Assembly (NCBI RefSeq): GCF_002009425.1
Contig: NZ_CP019936.1
Span: 2,715,297 to 2,779,296 of the forward strand
Source: Thiosocius teredinicola
Lineage (GTDB): Bacteria > Pseudomonadota > Gammaproteobacteria > Chromatiales > Chromatiaceae
DNA length: 64,000 nucleotides
Direction of reading: 5' to 3'
Shown: positions 53,577 to 62,455 of the stretch, one piece after another
Layout: the number at the start of each line of letters is the position of its first letter
Position numbering within the stretch: position 1 is the stretch's first letter
Translations under genes and position numbers: made by a program
Notes under the pieces: generated by a model
The model's input: the letters and a program-made list of their open reading frames with translations, nothing else
Told to the model about the DNA's origin: nothing
Database searches by the model: none

Positions 53577-54158
53577 CTACCCCAACGCAAGCTGCAGCAG
53601 GATATCGAGATGCACCAAGGCATCGCCGCGCTCGGTGCTGTCCGCAACCATTTCGCCACCCAATCTCAGAGCCGGCACGAAATAGTACATTTCGTTCGGC
53701 GCCAGCTCGCCTTTCAATGGGACAACCTTGTTGAACAGCGCCTGGTCGAGCACCGAGTTGATCGACGAATGGTCACACAACACGCCGTTGAAAAAATCCG
53801 TCGCCGACCATGACAGCACCGAGCTGTCGGAGGTGTGAGGGTCGACAAAGGCGACGTCTTCAACCCCTTCGTTGTTGAGCCTGCGGTAGTAGAAGATGCT
53901 GCCGAATGCCGACAAGGCAATCGGCAGGCGGGTGTAGTCGTCCTTGTCGCGCATCAGCCATTTCCATAGCGATGCTTTATAGACATCCGGGTTGATGATC
54001 TGGATGAGACCGTTCGAATAGGTGCCGAAGCCGCTATGACGCCACAGTTCCAACAGCGCGTTCGGCAGATGACCGCGATAGTGCTCCACCACGGCGGGAT
54101 CGGCTTTCTCGGTAATCGACGGCGAATGCCGATCGACAAAGGTCTGCAGTGCGATCAT
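53577..54158 (-). CDS. GAD-like/DUF1851 domain protein (possible immunity protein)
   Basis: A 193-residue soluble protein with the pattern LPNALLELWRHSGFGTYSNGLIQIINPDVYK, as in GAD-like/DUF1851 proteins, which include Tdi1-type immunity proteins of type VI toxins. The C-terminal half (NEMYYFVPALRLGGE) also matches that family's layout. No toxin gene is next to it. It lies between arsM and sufE on the same strand, 88 bases after sufE. Confidence 0.75.
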   Translation of the reverse strand: MIALQTFVDRHSPSITEKADPAVVEHYRGHLPNALLELWRHSGFGTYSNGLIQIINPDVYKASLWKWLMRDKDDYTRLPIALSAFGSIFYYRRLNNEGVEDVAFVDPHTSDSSVLSWSATDFFNGVLCDHSSINSVLDQALFNKVVPLKGELAPNEMYYFVPALRLGGEMVADSTERGDALVHLDILLQLALG

Positions 54159-54246
54159 GTCGGTTTCCAGGCTATTACCGGACCGGAACCAGCTACCGGT
54201 CTTGCACGACAGAATAACCGTTTTGATCGAAGGCGGGAGGCGTTAC

Positions 54247-54687
54247 CTATGCCAAAACCGACGGCGCGTCACCTTCAGCGACCTTTCTCGCCTGCGCTTT
54301 CATCAGCTCGACGATGGCATAGATGCCGAAGTGACGATTCGGACTGAGGTTTTCGGCAAGTTTGAGTTCGTCGAACAGGCCGTCGATATCCAGTGCGTCG
54401 ATTTCTTGGGGTGTTCGAGCGGACATCAGTCCGATCAGCAATGCCAATACGCCTTTGATGATCGCGGTGTCGCAGTCGCCCACGTAAACCAGCTTGGCGG
54501 GATCGCCCGGGTCCTGCAGCGGACACACCCAAACCTGGCTGATACAGCCCTGCACCTTGTTGTCTTTGGTGCGCAGTGCCTCCGCCAGCGGTGGCAACGC
54601 CTCGCCCAGCTCGACCAGGTAGGCATAACGCGCCTCCCAGTCGTCGAGGAACTCAAAGTTTTCGATAACTTCCTGCGTCGTCAGCAT
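54247..54687 (-). CDS. sufE: SufE sulfur-transfer protein
   Basis: A 146-residue protein that accepts persulfide sulfur from SufS and delivers it to SufBCD. The catalytic cysteine is in NKVQGCISQVWV. The rest is the SufE/YgdK fold (MARTPQEIDALD-type helices, HFGIYAIVELMKA). It is the last gene of the suf operon, 2 bases after sufA. No SufS gene is in the operon. Confidence 0.93.
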   Translation of the reverse strand: MLTTQEVIENFEFLDDWEARYAYLVELGEALPPLAEALRTKDNKVQGCISQVWVCPLQDPGDPAKLVYVGDCDTAIIKGVLALLIGLMSARTPQEIDALDIDGLFDELKLAENLSPNRHFGIYAIVELMKAQARKVAEGDAPSVLA

Positions 54688-54689
54688 GG

Positions 54690-55016
54690 TTAGACACTGA
54701 ACGACTCACCGCAGCCGCACATATCCTTGATGTTCGGGTTGCGGAACTCGAAACCTTCGTTGAGAAGATTGGTTTTCACGAAATCGACCACCATGCCATC
54801 CAGCTGAGCGAGCGATGCGTCGTCAACGACCACGCGCACGCCATGACTGTCAAACACGTGATCGGTATCGCCGATCTCGTCGGCATAGTCGACGACATAG
54901 GCAAAGCCGGTACAACCACTCTTCTTGGTACCGATGCGCAAGCCTCCGGTCTTACCCTGTTTCGCCATCTCTCGTGCGACGTGTTGCGCCGCTGCCTGAG
55001 TCAATTGCACTGCCAT
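54690..55016 (-). CDS. sufA: A-type Fe-S carrier (SufA/IscA family)
   Basis: A 108-residue A-type carrier with the three cluster cysteines: KKSGCTGF and DMCGCGESF. The ATG at 55016 follows GGAGAAATC. An upstream in-frame start would overlap sufT and lacks support. SufA-type proteins pass clusters to target enzymes. It belongs to the sufBCDTAE transcript. Confidence 0.92.
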   Translation of the reverse strand: MAVQLTQAAAQHVAREMAKQGKTGGLRIGTKKSGCTGFAYVVDYADEIGDTDHVFDSHGVRVVVDDASLAQLDGMVVDFVKTNLLNEGFEFRNPNIKDMCGCGESFSV

Positions 55017-55041
55017 CTGATTTCTCCGTCGGGCCAGTTGT

Positions 55042-55434
55042 TTACAACAGCCCCAATTCAAGTTTCGCTTCGTCGCTGATCATGTCTTTGCTCCACGGCG
55101 GATCCCAGACGAGATCGACTTTGCAATGGTCGACACCATCGACCGTTTCCACCGCCCGCTCGACCATCCCCGGCAGCGTACCGGCAACCGGACAGCCCGG
55201 CGCAGTCAATGTCATCTTGATCGCGATACCACGTTCGCCGGCCGCATCGATGGCATAGATCAAGCCCAGATCGAAGATATTCGTCGGTATCTCAGGGTCG
55301 TATACCGTCTTCAATGCCTCGATGATGTGCTCCGCACGCGGGTCATCACTCGTCTCCTCTGCCATGGCGTTACCTGCTTGAGTCATGGGTTGCAACATCG
55401 GGGCGGCCATCTGCTTACTTACCCCTGCGTTCAT
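55042..55434 (-). CDS. sufT: SufT/MIP18 family (DUF59) protein
   Basis: A 130-residue protein with the DUF59 core: TVYDPEIPTNIFDLGLIYAI and LTAPGCPVAGTLPGMV, then DLVWDPPW. SufT helps mature Fe-S proteins under high demand. The start at 55434 overlaps the sufD stop (ATGA), which argues for this ATG over later ones. The N-terminal 25 residues are Met/Ala-rich and may be poorly conserved. Confidence 0.88.
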   Translation of the reverse strand: MNAGVSKQMAAPMLQPMTQAGNAMAEETSDDPRAEHIIEALKTVYDPEIPTNIFDLGLIYAIDAAGERGIAIKMTLTAPGCPVAGTLPGMVERAVETVDGVDHCKVDLVWDPPWSKDMISDEAKLELGLL

Positions 55435-56753
55435 GCTCCACCGCCCAGCCGGCTTGCCAGCAGACTGGCGCTGCGCGCCCTCAGTGCCTCCGCCGGCATG
55501 GCTGCCAGAATCTCCTCGGCAAAACCGAGACACAACATCTGCGTAGCCTGACGTTCAGGGATACCGCGCGAGCGCAGGTAGAACAGCATGTTGCCGTCGA
55601 GTTCACCGACAGTCGTACCGTGGCTGCATTTGACGTCGTCGGCGTAGATTTCGAGCTGCGGCTTGGTATCGACCTCGGCCGAACGCGACAACATCAGGTT
55701 GTCATTCGATAGTTGCGCATCGGTCTTTTGCGCATCTTTGGCGACCAGAATCCGGCCATCGAACACCACCCGGCCCTTGCCGTCGAGGATGCCTTTGAAG
55801 GTCTCGCGGCTGCTGCAGTGCGGTACCGCGTGCTGGATATCCAGGTGCGTATCGGCAAGCTGACCATCGCCTGCCATCAGCAGGCCGTCGAGTTGCGCAT
55901 CCGCGCCCTCGCCATCGAATACCAGGCGGACATCGCAACGCGACCAGGCCGCGCCCAACGAAGCGTTGGCCAATCGATAGCGGCTGCCGGCCGCCTGACG
56001 AATCTGCAGGTCGCTCAAATGCTGTGCATTCAGGCTCTCTTCCTGCACGCGTTCATGAATCAGCTCGCTGTTCTCGCCAAGCGCAACCTCGATCAGCGCA
56101 TTGTTGAAATAACTGGCGTTACCCAGACTCGCATAGCGTTCGATCACCTCGGCACGCGCGCCTTGCTGCAGCACAATCAAGTGCCGCGGATGACAGATCG
56201 ACGGATCGTCGGTGCCGACACTGATATGCAACAGCTCGATCGGCGCGTCGGCCGTCGTATCCTGGTCGATGACCACGCAGGCGCCGTCGGTCATCAACGC
56301 ACCATTGAGTGCCGTGAACATGTTGCGCGTTTGTGCAATCCGGTCGAACTCGCTTTGAATCGCCGGTTTATCGAGCTCGAAAGCACTGGCAAGATTGGTC
56401 ACCAGCACGCCCGGCCGATCCGCCTCAAGCCGGCTCAGCTGTGGCGCTAGAAAGCCGTTGACGAACACCAGCCGCGTACCGTCGTTCCCCGTCAGCAGCA
56501 ACTCGTCGATATCCTCAAGCTGCAACGCGCTGAACGGTTCTTTGTCGACCGGCACGAAAGCCAGTTCCTCGAGAAACTTCAGCGAGGTGTAGCGCCAGGC
56601 TTCGTCCTTGCGTGTCGGCAAGGCCATGCTCGACACCTGCTCGGCCGATTGCGTCCGAAGCGCCTGTACCCAATCGCCGGGCATGTCCGCGTTCAACTTA
56701 CGTAAGCCGACGTCGAGCACCTGATGCAGGTCGGTACCTGTGGATGTGTTCAT
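55431..56753 (-). CDS. sufD: SufD, Fe-S assembly scaffold subunit
   Basis: A 440-residue beta-helix subunit of the SufBCD complex. The C-terminal SufBD core shows DVKCSHGTTVGELDGNMLFYLRSRGI and LCLGFAEEIL, typical of SufD. SufD has no catalytic cysteine set and pairs with SufB. It overlaps sufC by 4 bases and sufT by 4 bases, so the operon is tightly coupled. Confidence 0.95.
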   Translation of the reverse strand: MNTSTGTDLHQVLDVGLRKLNADMPGDWVQALRTQSAEQVSSMALPTRKDEAWRYTSLKFLEELAFVPVDKEPFSALQLEDIDELLLTGNDGTRLVFVNGFLAPQLSRLEADRPGVLVTNLASAFELDKPAIQSEFDRIAQTRNMFTALNGALMTDGACVVIDQDTTADAPIELLHISVGTDDPSICHPRHLIVLQQGARAEVIERYASLGNASYFNNALIEVALGENSELIHERVQEESLNAQHLSDLQIRQAAGSRYRLANASLGAAWSRCDVRLVFDGEGADAQLDGLLMAGDGQLADTHLDIQHAVPHCSSRETFKGILDGKGRVVFDGRILVAKDAQKTDAQLSNDNLMLSRSAEVDTKPQLEIYADDVKCSHGTTVGELDGNMLFYLRSRGIPERQATQMLCLGFAEEILAAMPAEALRARSASLLASRLGGGA

Positions 56754-57508
56754 GCCGCTTCATCCTTGCCCGTCAACCAGGCATAGCCCTTCTGCTCCAG
56801 CTCTTTGGCCAGCGACTTGTCGCCGGAACGCACGATCTTGCCGTCGGCCAGCACATGCACATAGTCCGGTTCGATGTAGTCGAGCAACCGCTGGTAGTGC
56901 GTCACCAGGATGATCGAGCGGTCGGGACTGCGCACCGCATTGACGCCTTCCGACACCGTGCGCAAGGCATCGATGTCGAGACCTGAATCGGTCTCATCGA
57001 GGATCGCCAGCTTCGGCTCGAACAGGGCCATCTGCAGGATCTCGTTGCGCTTCTTTTCGCCGCCGGAAAAACCCGCGTTCACCGGGCGTTTCAGCAACTC
57101 GGGCTTCATCGACACCAGTGCCATCTTTTCGCGGATCAGCTTCAGAAAGGCGACCGAATCCAGCTCGGGTTCGCCGCGTGCCTTGCGCTGCGCGTTCAAG
57201 GCTTCTTTCAGAAAATGCGTGTTGTTTACGCCCGGCAGTTCAACCGGGTACTGAAACGCCAGGAACACGCCCAGTGCGGCACGTTCCTCGGGTTCGAGGG
57301 CGAGCAGATCTTGGCCGTCGAGCATCGCCGAGCCGCCGGTGACCTCGTAACCGTCGCGCCCGGCGAGCACGTGCGAAAGCGTGCTCTTGCCCGAGCCGTT
57401 GGGCCCCATGATGGCATGCACTTCACCGGCACCGACATTCAGGCTGAGACCCTTGAGGATCTCCTTGCCGTCAACACTCGCCTTCAGGTTATCGATCGTT
57501 AAAAGCAT
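56750..57508 (-). CDS. sufC: SufC ATPase
   Basis: A 252-residue ABC-type ATPase that drives conformational change of SufBD. Walker A GPNGSGKSTL, the signature SGGEKKR and Walker B LAILDETDSGLD are intact. It lies 14 bases after sufB and overlaps sufD by 4 bases. Confidence 0.96.
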   Translation of the reverse strand: MLLTIDNLKASVDGKEILKGLSLNVGAGEVHAIMGPNGSGKSTLSHVLAGRDGYEVTGGSAMLDGQDLLALEPEERAALGVFLAFQYPVELPGVNNTHFLKEALNAQRKARGEPELDSVAFLKLIREKMALVSMKPELLKRPVNAGFSGGEKKRNEILQMALFEPKLAILDETDSGLDIDALRTVSEGVNAVRSPDRSIILVTHYQRLLDYIEPDYVHVLADGKIVRSGDKSLAKELEQKGYAWLTGKDEAA

Positions 57509-57522
57509 CTTGTCCTCCCTTG

Positions 57523-58968
57523 TTAACCGACTGCGCCTTCGAGACTGATCGCAAGCAGCTTTTGCGCCTCGACCGCGAACTCCATCGGCAACTCGTTGAA
57601 TATCTCTTTACAGAATCCGTTGACGATCAACGACACCGCGTCTTCTTCCGACAGACCGCGACTGCGGCAGTAAAAAAGCTGGTCTTCGCCGATCTTCGAC
57701 GTGGTCGCTTCGTGCTCGACCTTGGCCGACGGGTTCTTCACTTCGATGTACGGAAAGGTATGTGCGCCACAGCGATCGCCGATCAGCAGCGAATCACATT
57801 GGGTGTGGTTGCGCCCGTTCTCGGCGCGCTGGCTCATGCGTACCAGACCGCGGTAGGCCTGCTGCCCTTCACCGGCAGAGATACCTTTCGAGACAATCGT
57901 GCTGCGCGTATTCGGCCCGATGTGGATCATCTTGGTGCCGGTATCGGCCTGCTGTTTGCCGCGGGTGACAGCGACCGAGTAGAACTCGCCGATCGAATCT
58001 TCGCCACGCAGCAGGCAGCTCGGGTATTTCCAGGTGATCGCCGAGCCGGTTTCGACCTGGGTCCAGGAGATCTTCGAGCGCGCGCCCCGGCAATCGCCAC
58101 GCTTGGTCACGAAGTTGTAGATGCCGCCTTTCCCGTCTTCGTCGCCCGGATACCAGTTTTGCACCGTGGAGTACTTGATCTGCGCATCCTGCATCGCGAC
58201 CAGTTCGACGACGGCCGCATGCAACTGGTTTTCGTCGCGCTGCGGCGCAGTGCAGCCTTCGAGGTAGCTCACGTAGCTGCCCTCGTCGGCGACGATCAGC
58301 GTGCGCTCGAATTGGCCGGTGTTCTGCGCATTGATGCGGAAGTAGGTCGACAACTCCATCGGGCAACGCACGCCCTTGGGGATGTAGACGAACGTGCCAT
58401 CGGTGTAGACCGCCGCATTCAGCGCGGCATAGTAGTTGTCGGTGTGCGGCACCACCGAACCCAGGTATTCACGCAATAACTCTGGGTGATCGTGCGCCGC
58501 TTCGGAGATCGAACAAAAAATCACGCCGGCCTCGGCAAGGTTCTCGCGGAAGGTGGTAGCGACCGACACGCTGTCGAACACCGCGTCGACCGCCACACCC
58601 GACAGCGCCTTCTGCTCCTCGATCGGGATACCGAGCTTCTCGTAGGTGCGCAGCAGCTCAGGATCGACCTCGTCGAGGCTGTCCAGGGTCGGCTTTTTCT
58701 TTGGCGCGGCAAAGTATGAGATCGCCTGGTGATCGATCGGCGGATAGTGCACCGACGCCCACTGCGGCGGATCCATGGTCAGCCAGTGGCGATACGCCTT
58801 CAAACGGTACTCGAGCACCCATTCGGGCTCGTTCTTGCGCGCCGATATCAGACGGATCACATCCTCGTTGAGCCCGGGCGGGATCACGTCGGTATCGATT
58901 TCGGTCACGAATCCGTGTTCGTAGCCGCGCGCGACCAGATCATCCATTTGTTTCGCCGAAGAACTCAT
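57523..58968 (-). CDS. sufB: SufB, Fe-S cluster assembly scaffold
   Basis: A 481-residue scaffold of the SufBCD complex on which Fe-S clusters are built. The core reads [26 protein letters not shown] and [21 protein letters not shown], typical of SufB, and the C-terminus has [14 protein letters not shown]. The ATG at 58968 follows AGGTG. It is the first gene of the operon; a candidate IscR-like site lies just upstream. Confidence 0.96.
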   Translation of the reverse strand: MSSSAKQMDDLVARGYEHGFVTEIDTDVIPPGLNEDVIRLISARKNEPEWVLEYRLKAYRHWLTMDPPQWASVHYPPIDHQAISYFAAPKKKPTLDSLDEVDPELLRTYEKLGIPIEEQKALSGVAVDAVFDSVSVATTFRENLAEAGVIFCSISEAAHDHPELLREYLGSVVPHTDNYYAALNAAVYTDGTFVYIPKGVRCPMELSTYFRINAQNTGQFERTLIVADEGSYVSYLEGCTAPQRDENQLHAAVVELVAMQDAQIKYSTVQNWYPGDEDGKGGIYNFVTKRGDCRGARSKISWTQVETGSAITWKYPSCLLRGEDSIGEFYSVAVTRGKQQADTGTKMIHIGPNTRSTIVSKGISAGEGQQAYRGLVRMSQRAENGRNHTQCDSLLIGDRCGAHTFPYIEVKNPSAKVEHEATTSKIGEDQLFYCRSRGLSEEDAVSLIVNGFCKEIFNELPMEFAVEAQKLLAISLEGAVG

Positions 58969-59282
58969 GCCACACCTGCTTATCCAAGTAATTTGGTAGG
59001 TTATTTCTAGGGCCCCGAGCGATGGATTTCAATACAGCAAACGTAGGGTTTAACGCTTTTCTGTTGCACCGCAGCGAAGAATTCGGGAAACGGCGCCAAT
59101 CTGACCTGAACAACCCGCAACGTCGGCCAACGCTGGCGGGCTGATCTGCCCTTACTTCTGCCCGCCGATCCCCGATAATGGGGTGGCGCCCCGCTGTGCC
59201 TCCAGATCGGGGGATCTCCGGATACCGGCGCGCCTCGTTGTCGTTGAACAGGAAACCGCCCGACCGGCCCGCCGCACAACAC
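58969..59282. other. Divergent region between sufB and the ABC transporter
   Basis: About 314 bases between divergent genes. It holds an IscR-like candidate at 58980-59004 and must carry the suf promoter. On the plus side, an ATPase gene follows whose upstream in-frame extension (from 59178) was rejected because it reads as unlikely Arg/Pro-rich sequence. Confidence 0.5.
58980..59004. promoter_or_regulatory. Candidate IscR type-1-like site
   Basis: A 25-base window matches the IscR type-1 consensus (ATASYYGACT-RWWWY-AGTCRRSTAT) at 18 of 25 positions on the minus strand, with a central AAATT. It lies just upstream of sufB. The match is imperfect and no iscR gene is present in the window. Confidence 0.3.
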
Positions 59283-59951
59283 ATGCTCGACGTTAAGCTA
59301 CTCAGCAAGTCGTATCGCTCCGGCGACCGCCGACAAACCGTTCTGCAAGGCCTGAGCCTGCAGGTACCGCGCGCCACCATCGCCGCCTTGATCGGCGCCA
59401 GCGGCAGCGGCAAGACCACGCTGTTGAATCTGCTCAGCGGGATCGACCGGCCCGACGAAGGCCGGGTACTGATCGATGAGGTCGACGTGCACGCCTTGCG
59501 CGAGCCGGAACTCACGCTGTTCCGGCGCCGCCATATCGGGTTCGTGTTCCAGTTCTTCAACCTGATCCCGACGCTGACCGTCGGCGAGAACATCGCGCTG
59601 CCGATGGAATTGATCGGCAAACCGGCCGACCAGATCGCAGAGCGTGTCGACGACCTGCTCGGACAGGTTGGCCTGAACGGCATGGCAGAGCGTTACCCGG
59701 AGACACTCTCGGGCGGCGAACAGCAACGCACGGCGATCGCGCGCGCTTTGGCGCACCGCCCTAAACTGCTGCTGGCCGACGAGCCCACCGGCAACCTCGA
59801 CGAAGACACCGGCGAGCAGATCATCCGCCTACTGACCGCCCTCGCCCGCGAACAGGGCGTGACCTTGCTGATCGTGACCCACAGCGCACGTGTTGCCGAT
59901 GCCGCCGACCAAGTCATGCGCATGGACCACGGCCGCGTGGCCGGGGCATGA
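59283..59951 (+). CDS. ABC transporter ATPase (LolD/MacB-type)
   Basis: A 222-residue ATPase with Walker A GASGSGKTT, Q-loop VFQFFNLIPTLTV, signature LSGGEQQR and Walker B LLLADEPTGNLD. Of the type that pairs with FtsX-like permeases. The next gene starts inside its last codon (ATGA). With the permease and the lipocalin-like lipoprotein it forms a three-gene operon resembling AttE/F-G/H clusters. Confidence 0.93.
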   Translation: MLDVKLLSKSYRSGDRRQTVLQGLSLQVPRATIAALIGASGSGKTTLLNLLSGIDRPDEGRVLIDEVDVHALREPELTLFRRRHIGFVFQFFNLIPTLTVGENIALPMELIGKPADQIAERVDDLLGQVGLNGMAERYPETLSGGEQQRTAIARALAHRPKLLLADEPTGNLDEDTGEQIIRLLTALAREQGVTLLIVTHSARVADAADQVMRMDHGRVAGA

Positions 59952-62455
59952 AGTCAGCCACCGGCAACCTGCTGACGCGAGCCGGGCTGCGCTATCAGAG
60001 CCGCCACCGCTGGCAGGCGGCACTGGCACTGATCGGCATCGTCATGGGCGTCGCCGTCGTCATGGCGGTCGACCTGGCCAACCGCGCCGCCAAGGCATCG
60101 TTCCTGTTGTCGGCCGAACAACTGCAAGGCAAGGCCACGCATCGCCTGCTCTCCGCCAGCAATCGGCTACCGCAATCGTTGTACTCCCGATTGTTCACCA
60201 CGCCGGGACACCCACCCATGGCACCGGTCATTCAAACTCGGGTGCGCGTCGCCGGGCGCCCTGCCCCCCTGACCCTGCTCGGCGTCGACCTGTTCGCCGA
60301 GGGTGCATTCCGTGATGACCTTTCTTCGCTCACCCAAGGCCAGGCCGCTGCTTCCGATTGGCTGACCAGCGACAGGGCCGTCGCACTCAGCCGCTCGGCT
60401 GCGCGTGCGCTCAATGTGTCGACCGGTGACGCACTCGAGATCAGCGCGCAAGGCGTCGTTCACCGTCTGCAAGTCTGGGCCGTCGGCAGCGACGATCATG
60501 CGGCCAGCAGAGACCTGCTGATCACCGACATCGCAACGGCGCAGGCCATCGGCAAGCTGGGCAACGACCTCAGTCATGTCGACCTGATCCTGTCGGACGA
60601 ATCCCGAACATGGCTCGAGCAGCGACTGCCGCCCGACGTAGAACTGGTCGACATTCAACAGCAGACCGCCGGCACCGCGGGTCTGTCCGCTGCGTTTGAG
60701 CTCAACCTGACGGCAATGAGCCTGCTCGCGCTGTTGGTCGGGATATTCCTGATCTTCAACGCGATGAGTTTCTCGGTAGTGCAGCGCCGCCGACTGCTCG
60801 GTCGGCTGCGGGCGATCGGCGTGCGTAGCGACGAGATCGCGCGGTTGGTCATGACCGAGGCACTGGTGCTCGGCGCGATCGGTACCCTGATCGGCCTGCT
60901 CGTCGGCACTTGGTTGGGCCAGGGGCTGACGCGCATCGTCGCCGCAACGGTGAGCGAGCTGTACTACAGCGTCAGTGTCGATGCACTGCACATCGAGTTG
61001 CTGTCGGTTGCCAAGGCCGTCGCGCTCGGTCTCGGCGGCACCCTGCTCGCAACCTGGCTGCCGGCGCGCCAGGCCGCGGCCACACCACCATTGACCACGC
61101 TGTCGCGTGCCGCGCTCGAGCAATCCACACAACGCCAGGTCCCGGTACTCGCCACCCTCGGCGCGGCGCTGATCATCGTCGGCCTGGCGATCGCATTCAG
61201 CGGATTGGGCCTCATCGCGGGTTTCGCCGGCCTGTTCGTGTTGTTGATCGGCGCGGCCATGCTCAGTCCCTTGGCCGTGCGACTGACCCATCGCGTATTG
61301 GTTCGCCTGCCGCTGCGCGGTATCTGGCGCATGGCGATCCGCGATATCGATCGCCACCTGTCGCGCCTCGGCACCGCGGTCGCAGCGCTGATGGTCGCAC
61401 TTGCCGCCAGCGTCGGTGTTGCCATTATGGTCGACAGCATGCGCGGTGCAGTCAGCGACTGGCTGGGCAACCTGCTGACGGCCGACCTGTACGTGGCCAG
61501 CGACGATTTCCGCGATGGCGCCACACTGTCGAGCGGGGTCATCGAGCGCGTCGCCACGGTCGCAGCGGTCAACGCGACCAGTCGCTATCGCCACCGCCGC
61601 ATCCAGCTCGACGGGCACCGGGTCGAGCTCAGCGGTGCCGAGCTTGCACCGGCATCGCGCCGCGGGTTCACGCTGCTGTCGAGCGTCGCGGGCAGTGCCT
61701 GGGAGGCGTTCGACAACGGCGGCATCCTGGTCTCTGAACCGCTCGCGCATCGTCTCGGGCTCGCACCGGGGCAACAGATCGAGCTGCCGACAGCGGCAGG
61801 CAACGCAGCGTTCTCGATTGCCGCGGTGTTCCGCGACTTCGGCAGCGAGCACGGGCGAATCTTCATGCCCCTGCCGAACTATCGCAGCGCATGGCAGGAC
61901 GACGCCATCAACACCCTGGCGCTGTTTACCGAAGCATCGGACAAAGCGGTGCTGCGCGACCAGGTCGCCGCGGCGTTGACAGACATTGACGGGATCGCAC
62001 TGACCGCCGCCGGTGACATCTTCGACGAATCGATGGCGGTGTTCGACCGCACCTTTCGTATTACCGACGTGTTGCGTTACCTGTCGCTTGGTGTTGCCTT
62101 TATCGGAGTACTGACGGCCCTGATGGCACTGCAGCTCGAGCGCAGAAAAGAATATGCGGTGGTGCGCGCGCTGGGACTGACCCGTCTCCAGCTCAGCGGT
62201 CTGATCACCATCCAATCTGCGACGCTCGGCCTGATTGCCGCCCTGATGTCACTGCCGATCGGCATGTTGATGGCATGGGTGCTGACCGATTCGATACAGG
62301 TCAACGCGTTTGGCTGGAGCATGCCGTTTCTGCTCGATCCCGCCCCGCTGGCCATTACTGTTGTACTGGGAATAGGCGCCGCGCTGATCGCCAGTATCTA
62401 CCCGGCTTGGGAGGCCGGTAGCCAGCCACCTGCCGCGCAGCTGAGGGAAGACTGA
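59948..62455 (+). CDS. FtsX-like ABC transporter permease
   Basis: An 835-residue inner-membrane permease with two FtsX-like repeats: helix 1 near 25-45, a large periplasmic domain, three helices near 255-375, then two more periplasmic/helix blocks and a final three-helix set at about 705-830. Such permeases work with MacB/LolD-type ATPases to move lipids, lipoproteins or peptides across the envelope rather than across the inner membrane alone. It overlaps both neighbours (ATGA and TGATG), showing tight coupling. Substrate unknown. Confidence 0.92.
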   Translation: MKSATGNLLTRAGLRYQSRHRWQAALALIGIVMGVAVVMAVDLANRAAKASFLLSAEQLQGKATHRLLSASNRLPQSLYSRLFTTPGHPPMAPVIQTRVRVAGRPAPLTLLGVDLFAEGAFRDDLSSLTQGQAAASDWLTSDRAVALSRSAARALNVSTGDALEISAQGVVHRLQVWAVGSDDHAASRDLLITDIATAQAIGKLGNDLSHVDLILSDESRTWLEQRLPPDVELVDIQQQTAGTAGLSAAFELNLTAMSLLALLVGIFLIFNAMSFSVVQRRRLLGRLRAIGVRSDEIARLVMTEALVLGAIGTLIGLLVGTWLGQGLTRIVAATVSELYYSVSVDALHIELLSVAKAVALGLGGTLLATWLPARQAAATPPLTTLSRAALEQSTQRQVPVLATLGAALIIVGLAIAFSGLGLIAGFAGLFVLLIGAAMLSPLAVRLTHRVLVRLPLRGIWRMAIRDIDRHLSRLGTAVAALMVALAASVGVAIMVDSMRGAVSDWLGNLLTADLYVASDDFRDGATLSSGVIERVATVAAVNATSRYRHRRIQLDGHRVELSGAELAPASRRGFTLLSSVAGSAWEAFDNGGILVSEPLAHRLGLAPGQQIELPTAAGNAAFSIAAVFRDFGSEHGRIFMPLPNYRSAWQDDAINTLALFTEASDKAVLRDQVAAALTDIDGIALTAAGDIFDESMAVFDRTFRITDVLRYLSLGVAFIGVLTALMALQLERRKEYAVVRALGLTRLQLSGLITIQSATLGLIAALMSLPIGMLMAWVLTDSIQVNAFGWSMPFLLDPAPLAITVVLGIGAALIASIYPAWEAGSQPPAAQLRED

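Noticed and set aside
57520-58479. Plus-strand open frame opposite sufB
   Set aside because: sufB is certain by motif, so this Arg/His/Asp-rich frame is a shadow.
60167-62215. Very long minus-strand open frame (682 codons) opposite the FtsX-like permease
   Set aside because: It is the antisense shadow of a clear permease gene in GC-rich DNA; its composition is dominated by Gln, Arg, Asp and His with no domain.
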